64,000 nucleotides of DNA from Cordylochernes scorpioides. Lineage: Eukaryota; Arthropoda; Arachnida; Pseudoscorpiones; Chernetidae. Each line of letters opens with the position of its first letter. The stretch's first letter is position 1. Below the pieces are notes generated by a model. The model saw nothing but the letters and a program-made list of their open reading frames with translations, was not told where the DNA came from and searched no databases. A program made the translations under genes and the position numbers. Below are positions 44,013-54,639 of this stretch, piece by piece. The stretch is from contig CP092864.1 of assembly GCA_030710605.1 (NCBI GenBank), forward strand, positions 136,773,255-136,837,254. The letters are read 5' to 3'.

Positions 44013-44294
44013 TTATTTGTTGAGGCACTGTCTTAACTCCATTCGCTGATCGCTGATATGCAGCCATCTTTGAAGAATCTTTATCATTCTATTATTTGTG
44101 AGTATTGTTCTTCGTAGATCGCGAAATACGTGGTGTCGCTGGAGACCCGCTGGCGATTCTCCACCAAACTCTCCTGTAATGTCAGAGGCGCCATATTCAT
44201 TATATATGTTATCACGCATATACTCTATATATATAATTATCTTTTTTAAAATAGTGCAGACTGTGCATTTTTGCATGTATTGATAAAATGTCAA
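44013..44294 (-). other. Unassigned 93-codon frame (B counterpart of 18897-19103)
   Basis: Longer than in A because the 409-bp insertion is absent. Confidence 0.3.
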
Positions 44295-45279
44295 TAAAAT
44301 TATTTTAATTGTCTATTGTTTATTATTCGTGAGTTGCTCGTGTCCATCCTCCCCAAAATTGCTGTTGATTCTTTCGACAATGTTCCACTTGGTATCATCA
44401 AGCTTTTGGCTCAATTTGATGCAATAACACTGCTCTTGTGGCGAAATCAAAGACTTTCCACCTTCTTAAGTTTTGTCCATGAGTGTATAATCAAAAGGAA
44501 ATAGAAGTTTGCTGTGGGCATGTACACCGAAGATCATCATGGAATTGTTTATTGACCATACTGGAGGAATTGAAGAATGAAAGGAGAGGTAAAAGGATTA
44601 GTTCATAAATAAAATAGAATCGTCTGGAGTATACATACAATAAATGAAGATAAATGTTGAGAAAACGGTGAAGAGTGGCGTTCCATGATGGTCAACCTCT
44701 TTTTCCCAGATGACTACCCTATATAATGATGATAATGATACGCCAAAAGTTACTTTTTTTCGAGATTCATATTCAAAAAGATTGATATTATAGCAAAGAG
44801 ATATTGGTCTATAAAAAGAAAGGCTACCTCTCCCATCAAAAAGATCAAGATGTTTTTGGAGAAACTGCAAATGCCCTGTCGGAAATAAATGAATCGAGTC
44901 GAAAATTAATTTTAACCCATCGCTCTATGGGCCAGCCACGCCCCTCTTTAGATAAGAATTTTTTATTCATTCTATGGAATCTTCATGGGAAGTGGATCCT
45001 GATGGATTGGGATAGAGAAGAGTCACCTGGCTTGGTATTCTATAAGAAGGAACTGCTTTTGCTACGTGTTGTGCGTTTCACATGCTTCCCGAAAAAAAAA
45101 AAAGATGCAAGAAAAATAGGATACAAATAATTGACCCGATCACCATTAAATTGATTAAATCTATATAAATGAATAATATTATTTTGTTTTTTAGTGCTTT
45201 ATTTTGGTTCCCATATATGTTTCCACAATATTTTAAACCAATCCTAGTAAAACTTTGAACTCATATAGAATTAAAATCT

Positions 45280-45970
45280 GGAAAGAGTTACTATCATATA
45301 GTTGTTCATCCCGGAATATGAATATTAGTCGGGAAACATTTCAATTTGCATAGTTCAATACCATAATAGTCTAATTTGCATAGTTCGTTTGTTTTGTAAA
45401 CTTTTCCATATATACGTAACCTGTGTATATGAAAATCTGACACTCTATTGGGTTTATGTGTGAAAAGAGTCAATGTCACACTTTCAAACCCGGAATATAG
45501 AAAAATAGTAAGGGAACATTCTAATTTGCATAGTCCAATCCAATGACAGTCTAATTTGCATAGTTCGTTTGTTTTGCAAACTTTTCCATATATATGTAAC
45601 CTGTGTAGATGAAAACCTGACACTCTATTGGGTTCAGGTGTGAAAAGAGTCAATGTCACACTTTCAAACCCGGAATATAGAAAATATAGTTAGGGAAGAT
45701 TCTAATTTGCATAGTCCGATCCTATAACAGTCTAATTTGCATAGTCCGTTTGTTTTCAAACTTTTCCATAATATATGTAACCTGTCTAGATGAAAATCTG
45801 ACACTCTATTGAGTGAGGTTTGGAAAGAGTCAATATCACAGTTTCAAACTCGGAATGTGCAAATTAATCTGCTAAACTACCATATTTGCATATTATTCAT
45901 ACTATCATATTGAACTTATAGGGATGAAACTTTGCCCCGATATAGAGTTAGGTATGGAAGGAGTCGACGT
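45280..45970. repeat. ~179-bp tandem repeat (B counterpart of 20560-21260)
   Basis: Same unit number and edges; the 117-codon minus frame across it is periodic and not a gene. Confidence 0.85.
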
Positions 45971-46000
45971 CATAGTTCAAATTCCGAATAATATCAATTA

Positions 46001-46198
46001 CACTCATGGAAAAAAACTTTAGGAAGTGTAAATTATTTTATGTCGTCTGTTTTTTTTTGGAGACAGAGGCAATTTTGTTCACACTTGGTTATCTCGTGTG
46101 TCTTCAATAAAGGTCACTGTAATATCTTTCAGAGTTATTGTCTGAATCCCAATATACATGCTAAAAGGTACAAATTCCTTCAGTTTAGTCCATGAATG
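46001..46198. mobile_element. MITE with CACTCATGGA termini (B counterpart of 21289-21487)
   Basis: TA at 45999-46000 and 46199-46200; right terminus mutated to CCATGAATG. Confidence 0.85.
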
Positions 46199-46682
46199 TA
46201 TTTCGCTTCCAGTCTAATTTGCATATGCTGTTGTCTTCTCATTTGTCTCGTTACCAAATAAAATCGATATATCCGAAAATAATTAAATTATTTTGACCAT
46301 ATGACCGGCTTTCATTACAGAACTGGAGAACAAGAATCAATATTTTAGAACTCATTTATAATGGATCATCTATTTAAATATTAACTAGAACAGTTCTCTT
46401 TACGTTCCATATTCTCTAGGTGTACATAATAGGTAAATATGTATATATGTATTTTATTGTAACTATTGTCACGGTAGTGAGGTGTCGAGGAGTCGTTAAA
46501 ATTAAAATAAATGAAAATTAATAAAATCAAATTGAAATAAATTTAAAAGGTTCTTTAAAAAATGACGGAATATTTCCTTCGGCGAAATCATCCATACATA
46601 TTTTGGCCATTGAATTGGCCTAGCAACCTTATCAACTACACTAATGGACAAAACTTAAGAAAGTTGTGCCTTTTAGCATGTA

Positions 46683-48016
46683 CGAGGGTCATCCAATAAA
46701 TAAGTTTCCCTATTTTTCAACAAATAAACAACATTATTTACCAGTATGCAGTTATTTTATTTTCATTATACAACTCATAGACTACTTCTCTACATAATCA
46801 CCATTTCTGTCCAAACATTTTTGGTACCGTTTTTTGATACCACTGTTGTACCAAGCCGTGTCCTGTCTTCGTAGCCAGTGGTTCGCCTCCGCCTGCACTT
46901 CGTCATCATTCGCAAAGTGCTTGCCTCCAAAGTGCAACTTGAGTGCTGGAAAAAGATGGAGGTCGCTTGGGGAAAGATCCGGAGAATAAGGTGGATGTGT
47001 GAAAATCTCCCATTTGAAGTTTTCCAGCAACGTTTGGGTCGTTCGAGCTGCGTAAGGGCGAGCATTGTCATGGACGAGTAACACTTTCCGAGACAAAAGT
47101 CTAGGAGGTTTCCGTTTTATTGCAGCTCTGAGTTTAGTGAGGACTTCGCAGTACCTCGCAGCGTTAACCGTAGTGTTTGGGGGCAGGTAGTCAACCAATA
47201 AAACACCCTTACAGTCCCAAAAGACGATAGCCATAACTTTGCCTGCAGAGATTGTGACCTTCGCCTTTTTTGGTGCACTTTCCTCAGGCTTCTTCCACAC
47301 CATGCTTTGTCGTTTTGTTTCTGGAGTTGAATGATGCACCCAGCTTTCATCTCCAGTGACAATACGGGAAAACAGTTGATCTCCATCTCTTCGATGTATT
47401 TCCCCGGAAAGGTCGGGCTGCCTCCATCCGTTGTTGCTTGTGATTTTCCGAGAGCAAACGCGGGACCCATCTTGCGCAGACTTTGCGAAAATTCAAAACA
47501 TCTGACATGATTGTTCCAATCGAAGAGCGTCCAATTTCGGAGGCAGTCGAATCATTATTTCGTCAATGGTGACGCGGCGATCTGCTTCCACCACATTCCG
47601 AACAGCAGCAACGGCTGCATTGTCCGTAGCAGTAACGGGCCTGCCGCTTCGCTTGTCATCATGCACGTTTTGCCGTCCTTCCAAGAACCATGAACGCCAT
47701 CGGCGAACCATTTAGATGCTCATACATCCTTCACCATACACTGACACTAAATTGCGATGAATATTGACCGCAGTTTCATTTTTCGCCGTGAAAAAAAAAA
47801 ACGAATTACAGAACGGAGTTCGCAAGTGGACACGATCACCAGTGGTAGCTCCATGGAAACTGAAGCGCTACGGACTTGCGCGTACGAGTAACGTGATTTT
47901 GAAGATCACGCGCTTCCAACGCATTCTAGTGACCATTTCTTACACTACTAACTAATTTTTACAACGTTTCGTTCGCAGAAAAAAAATAGGGAAACTTATT
48001 TATTGGATGGCCCTCG
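46683..48016 (-). mobile_element. Mariner element inserted in copy B
   Basis: 1334 bp with inverted repeats CGAGGGTCATCCAATAAATA and the complement at 47982-48016, TA on both sides (46681-46682, 48017-48018). Copy A shows the single TA target at 21969-21970, inside a half MITE. Confidence 0.95.
46782..47711 (-). pseudogene. Mariner transposase, broken by two frameshifts
   Basis: DD34D transposase. The C-terminal frame (46782-47339, open further upstream without an ATG) has HDNARPYAAR and PPYSPDLSPSDLHLF; 34 residues separate the second and third catalytic Asp, the mariner signature. An upstream segment with NFRKVCARWVPRL lies in another frame, and the N-terminal segment (47493-47711; WRSWFLEGRQN, SGRPVTATDN) in a third. 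Frame changes fall near 47410 and 47535. The element is therefore non-autonomous although its ends are intact. Confidence 0.9.
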
Positions 48017-48050
48017 TATATCGGGATTCAGACAATAACTCTGAAAGATA

Positions 48051-48247
48051 CTCTCATGGAGAAAACTGAAGGAAGTCGTACCTTTTAGCATGTATATTGG
48101 GATTCAGACAATAATTCTGAAAGATATTTGATCTTTGAATCATTGAAGACATACGAGATAACAAGTGTAAACAAAATTGCCTCTGTCTCCTTTAAAAAAA
48201 TAGACGACATCAAAGACTTTCCCTTCCTTACGTTTTATCCATGAGTG
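48051..48247. mobile_element. MITE (B counterpart of 22003-22206)
   Basis: Left terminus mutated to CTCTCATGG; TA flanks kept. Confidence 0.8.
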
Positions 48248-48995
48248 TAAACACCTCTTTGGTACATTCATGAATCCTTTGGGGATCCCAAAGCTTGTGT
48301 TGGACTGAAAAGGAACATTGGCCCGAAACAAGTATTGATCTCCAGCTGGATGTTTTGAATTTTCCAAAATTGGCATTGTAACCTTGTCACTGAATCTATA
48401 AGATTCCAGATAGAACCACTAGGTGTCGCATTGATTAGATTTGCATATATTCTGATGAGAAAGGTGATATTCTTTTTTGAAGGCGCTCTAGTAGTGAATT
48501 CTCTTTTTATAAACTCGATAGTTTCACTAGAAATCATCCCCCAAAATGGGCATTCGAAACTAATAATAAGATCAATGAAATTTTATTGTGTTAATCAGAT
48601 TGATTGAAATGACAAAATTTCTGGGAGGTTGATTGCTAATAAACCAGAAACATTTATCTAATATTTTCTTCTTAGGTAAGTAATTTTCATATTTTTAAAC
48701 AAGTAAAATAAGAAAATTAGCACATAGAATATATTTGCATCATGTTTGATATGCCTATCTCCGTGTATTCAAAGTAGCTTCATTAATTTCAATATATTTT
48801 AAATATCAATTATATTTTAACACTCCTAAGATATTAATATATTCATTATATATTTTAACTGCCCGAAGTATCTTTAATTTTAAGAATAATCATATGAGTC
48901 AGAAATAGTTTAAATTTCTCATAAGACTGCTTAACTGCTGGGTTTCCATAACTCAGTTGGTATATTGTCAATACCAGCTCCAGCCTTATTTAATA

Positions 48996-49257
48996 CTAGC
49001 CGAATGACCCGGGCAACGCCCGGGGTTTACCCGATTAAATGCTTTTATTCAAATACTATTCGTTACAATTATAAATTGGCGCCGTGGATGTCATTCTTGT
49101 ATAATATATAAATGAGTTTTTAAAATTGTAAAAAAAAAAATGCTTCGGCCGGGAATCGAACCCGGGGCGCCCGCGTGGCAGGCGAGCATTCTACCACTGA
49201 ACCAAAAGCAAAAGGTGACAGAATTAAGAACGCATGACGCTGATAACTGTATATATT
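48996..49257 (-). mobile_element. Helitron family alpha (B counterpart of 23674-23938)
   Basis: Same insertion, same truncated tRNA-Gly. Confidence 0.88.
49141..49204 (-). pseudogene. Truncated tRNA-Gly (GCC), B copy
   Basis: The anticodon stem is intact here (CTCGC/GCGGG), unlike A; the 5' acceptor strand is missing. Confidence 0.85.
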
Positions 49258-49727
49258 AATAATTGCTTCATCATACTCTTCTATCTTGTCCCGTGTCGCA
49301 TCCTTCTGTTAAAGGCATTGTGGTATCTGGTGTAGTCGACATATTTAGGGTTTGTCGGTATAATTCTTTGACATATTTTTTCCAGTGAGTTTTCAGTTGA
49401 GTCGTTAGTCTTAAAATTTCCATTCTCATCTAAAACTGCTCAATTTTGAGCCATTTGGCTTTATGTCAATAAATTCCCTTATTATTTTATACCCTAGTTC
49501 CAAACTATTAGTTTTGAAGTCCTCTTCAATCTGGATCCAGCCTTCAGTTTATATCCGTATCACGACATGGCCTTCCTTCTACACGGCTCATCGAAGTCCA
49601 TAAAGTTTTTTGACCATTTGAGAATATAATACAAACATTACCTAGAGATGTAGAATACTATTTTATTGATTCATTTAGGTATCTTAGAAAATTCTGAACT
49701 TTGACGTTATTCTTAATTTATTAGTTT

Positions 49728-49974
49728 TTAGAGAGAGAATGAATTGATATAAATCTCCTGGACATTAATTAAACAATTAAAAAAGATCTCCGGAGATGAT
49801 TTTTTTTTCAAATACCATCTCAAGCTTTCGGTCATCTTTGCCCTTCCACAAGGGAACATATATAATGAATAAAGCATCAGGCGGCGTTTTATTCATTGTA
49901 AATGTTCTCCTGTAGAAGGGCAGAGAGAGATGCCCGAAATCTTGAGATGGTATTAATATATATAGTCACGACCG
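49728..49974. repeat. Hairpin repeat with CTTTCGG / CCGAAA motif
   Basis: ATACCATCTCAAGCTTTCGG near 49822 is inverted near 49943-49962 (CCCGAAATCTTGAGATGGTA). The second arm has CCTGTAGAAGGGCA...TGCCCGAAA, close to a Penelope-type hammerhead with a changed core. Confidence 0.55.
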
Positions 49975-50210
49975 TCTTTCCTCATCGGCCTCAGTCACGG
50001 ATGCGCGCGCATCATCATTATGATCATTATCATTATCTAATGATAATAATAATAATTATTATTATATATATATAGTCACGACCGTCTTTCCTCATTCCTC
50101 ATCGGCCGCCTCTGTCACGGATGCGCGCGCACAGGGAGGTCACGTGCTCGCCGGCAGCCAACGGGCGCGCGCCGCCGGCATTACGCCATAGATTATAAAC
50201 ACAAGGTAAT
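49975..50210 (+). repeat. Two direct copies of a Helitron 5'-end-like sequence
   Basis: TATATATAGTCACGACCGTC followed by TTTCCTCAT and CACGGATGCGCGCGC occurs at ~49970 and again at ~50070. It resembles the TCTATATACAGTTACGAGCG start of family alpha. Very GC-rich (CGCGCGCCGCCGGC) after the second copy. Confidence 0.5.
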
Positions 50211-50261
50211 AAGGCCAAATAAAAAAATAGTGTGTGATAAGGCACAATTTGGATTATCTAC

Positions 50262-50596
50262 TTATATAATTGCCTTATTCTGTCTGTGTGAAGTTCACTG
50301 TGTGAAGTTCACGGATAGATTTTGGTCAGAATGGATAAAATAAAAAAAGTGTCAAGGGATGGGAATCGAACCCACGACCTTCCGCTTACCGGGCAGATGC
50401 CATGACCACTAGGCTACCCTGGACATATTTTTCCGTTCACATTTTTATTTTTATATTTTCAAGACACACACAGGTTTATGTGTTACTTCTGTATTGCTGT
50501 ATTATGGCACTTCTACTATTTATTATTGATGTACTTTCAGTATGAAGGAAATTGCACTCGGGGGAATTCTCGGGCGAAGCCGGGTACATCCGCTAG
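50262..50596 (+). mobile_element. Helitron family gamma carrying a tRNA-like gene
   Basis: Ends CTCGGGCGAAGCCGGG, TACATCCGCTAG then T, as in 22628-23330. The 5' limit is placed near TTATATAATTGCC and is uncertain. It contains the tRNA-like gene at 50351-50424 in minus orientation. Confidence 0.75.
50351..50424 (-). tRNA. Dispersed relative of the array tRNA, loop CCGGTAA
   Basis: Same length and anticodon loop as the array genes, including C at position 33, although stems differ (anticodon stem TCTGC/GCGGA, acceptor with a mismatch). The preceding GAACGGAAAAATA is also shared with the array, showing that flank plus tRNA moved together. Confidence 0.7.
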
Positions 50597-51045
50597 TTTG
50601 AAATAAAAAGAAACTCATCTCCAGAAACATGTTTTAATTGTTTAATTAGAGAGAGAGAATTGCATATACGATTTATATAGACAATGATAATCTCTCTATT
50701 TGCATATAAGAATAACCACAAGTCAGGGAGAAGAGATTCTTTTATAAGAGGATGATTGTACAAGTTTTCAGACAAGATGTCCTTCTATTAGTAAATTAAA
50801 TTTATTATGAAAACATATTTTGCGGAAGAGCTTTGCTCGATGCAATACCTTGAAATTATATGTATGTTCCTCTACAGACCTATAAGCTTATGTCCATAGT
50901 TCACTAAACACCCCTAAGCTGCTTTCCATAGAAAATACAGGGTATATTCCAGGGGTGGCGAACCTTTTTATATTAGAAGGCCAATTTTCATTTTACCATT
51001 TTTGAGAAGGCCTCATATTTATATATAAATGATAAAAATATTATA

Positions 51046-52464
51046 CACTGCGTGACATTGAAAATGGAACACCAAGAAATAGTGGCCAGAAAGTGATGAA
51101 ACTCGGCAGACAGAGAGAGACAGGGACGAACAATAAGTGATCTTTATTTCAAAATCATAGTCATAATACAGAGCGAGAACGGCGTCGGCTTAGTAGCAAG
51201 TAGGACCACCGCGGACGGCGATGCACGCAGCAACACGTCTAGGTAGAGAATCAATCAGAGTGCGGATGGGGTCCTGAGGGATGGCTCTCCATTCCCTCTC
51301 AACCATTTGCCACAGTTCGTCTTCTGAACGCGGCTGTGGCAAGGCATGCAAACGGCGTCCAATGATGTCCCAGACGTGCTCGATTGGTGAGAGATCAGGA
51401 GAGTACGGTGGCCAAGGAAGCATCTGTACATCTTGCAGAGCTTGTTTGCTAATGCGAGCAGTGTGCGGTCGGGCGTTATCCTGCTGATAAAGGGCATTGG
51501 GTACCCCCTGAAGGTAGGGGAGTGTCACCGGTCGCAGCACATCATCAACGTATCGTTGGGCCGTCATAGTGCCCTGAATACGAAGTAAAGGTGACCTGGA
51601 ATCATACGCGATTGCGCCCCAAACCATGATTCCACGTTGTCGCACGGTGGGGCGCTCCACAATTGCTGCCGGATTGGACCTTTCTCCACGTCGACGCCAC
51701 ACGCGTACACGGCGACTATCACTGGACAAGCAGAAACGCGACTCATCTGAGAACACGACCCTGTGCCATTCCGTCATCCACGTCGATCTAGCCCGGCACC
51801 ATTCCAAACGTTGGCGCCTATTCGGTGGGGTCAATGGCAGTCTTCTTAGCGGACGGCATGAGTGCAAGCCATTAGCAACCAATCGACGGGAAATGGTTCT
51901 GGTCGAGATGGAATGATCTAGGGTGTCTTGCACATGTTGCAGGATGGCGGTACAAGTGGCTTGTGGGGCCGCCACTGCTTGTCGAAGGATACGCCGATCC
52001 ACACGTGCTGACGTCACTCTGGTTGCACCGACATTCCTATAAATTGCCACATTTCCTTGTTCCAACCATCTTCTCCACAGTCGGTGCACCGTGGACGCAC
52101 CAAGGTGTGTATCAGCTGCGATTTGACGTATGGACCAACCTGCCCTTTTCAGTCCGATCACCATGCCCCTTGTAAAAGCGTCTGTCTGCTTGAACTGCCT
52201 CCGTTTACGATGACCTGGAATTCTCTGTTATTACACGTGTCTTTTGACACAAGAACAAAATTTCTACAATGATTTTCCTTGTAGAAATAACGACACAAAT
52301 ACTGTCTTTTCTGCAAGTTCCTTCCCTTATATCTTACTCCATGTGCGCACGAGAGCTGCGCATTTTACATCATTTGCATAACTCGGTTAGGCGCGTCTAC
52401 CCTGAAATTTGCATAATTTTCTGGCCACTATTTCTTGATGTTCCATTTTCAATGTCACGCAGTG
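51046..52464 (-). mobile_element. Tc1-like transposon, copy 2
   Basis: 1419 bp, TA at 51044-51045 and 52465-52466, same inverted repeats as copy 1. Confidence 0.95.
51190..52221 (-). pseudogene. Tc1 transposase whose start codon is lost
   Basis: Collinear with the 343-residue copy at 163-1194 with no stops, but the ATG position (52219-52221) reads ATT. The next in-frame Met is residue 20 (MVIGLKRAG, 52164), giving a 324-residue product that would start inside the first helix-turn-helix. Compared with copy 1 I count seven residue differences over the shared part; the catalytic D, D, E are kept. Confidence 0.9.
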
Positions 52465-52662
52465 TATATATTATAAAATATATGACATTCGTATTAGATA
52501 TTTTCAATAAAATAATGAAAGTAATTGAAAACTGTGAAACAAAAATTATAGTTTTGAATTTAAGAAAAGGCCACAACTTGGGCAAGAAAAGGCCACATGC
52601 GGCCTTAAGGCCGCACGTTCGCCACCCCTGGTATATTCCAAACCAGTCCAATACAATAGTAG

Positions 52663-52720
52663 AGCGGTCTAGAGATTAATTTGGCGAAACCGCTGAGAGG
52701 GTTCACTACTGATGAGCCAA
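52663..52720 (+). ncRNA. Hammerhead-like core, fourth copy
   Basis: Identical to 31203-31260 (TAG/CTA helix I). Confidence 0.4.
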
Positions 52721-52899
52721 GCCCTCTCATTCAATAACTCATATCATTGCAGTAAGGTCTGTAGAGATAATATTTGATGATATTTAAAAGAAACGCATTG
52801 CCAGTAAATTTATATGTGTAAAATTTTAATGTCTTTCTATGTGTACAATTATTTGCGGTATTTATGAATGTAAACAGTGTTTGTGGTATCTACAATTAT

Positions 52900-53080
52900 T
52901 TCTTTCAATTTAAAGCGCCATGTCCCCCTAGGGAGACTTGCCTCTACATTTATCTATATATACATATTTACAATAACTGTAGGCCATAAAGAATAGTCAT
53001 ATGATATTAACAAGGAGAAATATAAGAAAAAAAAACAGAGAACTTGGTATCTACATAATATATATATGGAAGTTAGATAT
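52900..53080. repeat. Third copy of the 16745-17110 repeat
   Basis: Keeps GCCATGTCCCCCTAGGGA and the TATATTTACAAT segment. Confidence 0.55.
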
Positions 53081-53089
53081 TCTAGACGA

Positions 53090-53490
53090 AAAAAAAAAAT
53101 AAGAAACTATATATAAACTCTGAAATATATACCTAAGTGAATAGTTTTTCATAATTTTCATATTTATGTCACAAGTCTCTAGAAAAGGGTGGTTTCTAAG
53201 TAGTGGTTTGGGTTCTTCAGCAAATGTCTTCTGACATTTGCGGCGTCGTGTATGACAATGAATACTGGCGTAAGTACGATGCTATGAAATATTTTTATAG
53301 AATAATAAATGTCTTGGAATGTGTAGAAAGCGATCAAATTTGGAAATGCAGAGAGAAAGCTTAAAAGTGGGAATAGGGAGACCGTGAAGGTTGGAGTGGG
53401 GAAGATTGGGGAAGGTGAAGCTGGTAAATCATAAGATAGTGACGATTCCTAAGAAAGAACATTAAGAAATAAGAGTTATCTTTGATCACT
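53090..53490 (-). other. Start of the first intron of the SEC14-like gene
   Basis: No coding match. A CAAATGTCTTCTGACATTTG palindrome is at about 53222. Confidence 0.4.
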
Positions 53491-53493
53491 GAC

Positions 53494-53577
53494 CTTGTCC
53501 AGGGTCGCGAGTTGTTCCTCGCTCATGTCTCCGACTCTGCCGCTCACCGTTGCTGCCGCCATCTTGCTTCCAGACAT
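53494..53577 (-). CDS. First coding exon of a probable SEC14-like protein gene
   Basis: 28 codons on the minus strand ending at a GTCAGTG donor (phase 0). The peptide contains SGRVGDMSEEQLATLDK. The SGRVGD(L/M)S start followed by a Q..AL.KF-type helix is characteristic of the SEC14L2/tocopherol-associated-protein family, cytosolic lipid-binding proteins with CRAL-TRIO and GOLD domains. Translation could start at M1 (53577) or at M6 (53562, MAAAT); M6 sits inside a YY1-type AAGATGGCGGC motif, common around host start codons. The other exons would lie at lower coordinates or outside the window; I found none. It is the clearest host gene here. Confidence 0.55.
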
Positions 53578-53600
53578 CGATCGCGCATGCGCGCCTGTCC
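53555..53600 (-). promoter_or_regulatory. YY1-type and NRF1-type motifs at the gene start
   Basis: AAGATGGCGGC on the minus strand (53555-53565) and a GCGCATGCGC palindrome (53583-53592), in a locally GC-rich stretch. These fit the core promoter of a broadly expressed gene; binding is inferred from motif only. Confidence 0.45.
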
Positions 53601-53619
53601 CGCACTCCGAAAATCGCAT

Positions 53620-54630
53620 TAGTCCCTAATTGGGAATCATACCCCCGCTATCGAAGTTCTGCCTCTGCTAATTAATTGATCCTTGCCTTCATATTGTCAT
53701 ATTGGATTACGTACGTGGATTCTACCTTGATAACGTATCTGTTAATTTGTGCTTCAGTTACCTTGCTACTCCTTAGTTTCTCCAGTAAACTGATCCGCAT
53801 TAATTACACGTCAATATCATTCCCAAAAGATACACTTGAGACATTCTGAATTGAATAGAATCAATAATATTTAAGGATAAATCAATCAAAATTCAGTGAA
53901 TATGTAAATAATAGTTTTTGACCAAAGATGAAAAATGTTAAATCAGAAAACATTGTATGTTTTGGATTGATGTTGTTACCTTTTTCTTTTAAAGCGATGA
54001 ATATGCTTTTAGAATTTTGGTATTCTGTAATTGCTAAATTAAAATATTTTTTTTTTTTTATTTGAAGACTTCGTCTAAATTACCGAAAAGGAGAATTCAC
54101 GCAGGTAAATTGATTTATTTTTTTACTGTACACAAAACAAATAATATTTGGAAAAAAGTTAGACTTCTTTTTATCGGATTTATGTCCAATGAAACAATCC
54201 CAGCGCGAAAAGATGATTTCTCTTTTAAATTTCAAAAGTGTAACGCGGGACGTCAAACTGGGACAGTAATCGTATATCCACATTTGGGACGTTCCACGAG
54301 TTTAAAACGAATTTATTAGTATTACTGTAAAATATTCGTATATATCATCGTCTTCTGGCCTTTATTCCTACGTGACAATATATTGAATTTTTGAAGATCA
54401 TTTGTTGGTTGAAAGTTGGTTTGGAAAAGAATAGCTATATGATAGCTAGCTATAGATAATTGGTTGATGTAGCTATATTTCCCCCCAATATATTGAATGG
54501 TAAAATCCTAAAAACTGATCACAAATTTCTTTCTAATCAGTTAGTTTATTTTGAAGAGAACGATTATTTTCAAACTCAATCTAATAAGGTAAATTGACGT
54601 TTTATATACATTTTTAAAACAAGATTTATA
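53620..54630. other. AT-rich DNA upstream of the SEC14-like gene
   Basis: Nothing firm. A 41-nt segment at ~54067-54104 lies between a T-rich tract ending in AG and GCAG-GTAAAT and could be a microexon, but no partner exon is recognisable. Confidence 0.4.
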
Positions 54631-54639
54631 ATGCACTGC

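Larger units (their letters stand above)
28010..49727 (+). repeat. Copy B of the duplicated locus
   Basis: Counterpart of 1440-24410. Its private insertions are LINE Y with nested LINE X (28291-28977), a hammerhead-type repeat (31020-31375), a fold-back (32549-32746), a Helitron (41044 to about 41347) and a mariner (46683-48016). Confidence 0.9.
50950..52630. mobile_element. Non-autonomous hAT element containing a Tc1
   Basis: Termini CAGGGGTGGCGAACC and the inverted GTTCGCCACCCCTG, flanked by the 8-bp duplication GTATATTC (50942-50949, 52631-52638). Its own length is 260 bp without the Tc1. The related repeat at ~31170 has a single GTAAATTC there. An internal AAGGCC-rich hairpin is present (GCGGCCTTAAGGCCGC). 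Confidence 0.93.
50800..52850 (+). repeat. Hammerhead-type repeat interrupted by hAT and Tc1
   Basis: Once the 50950-52630 insertion is ignored, it aligns with 31030-31380 over its whole length (TTTGCGGAAGAGCTTTGCTC start). Confidence 0.85.
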
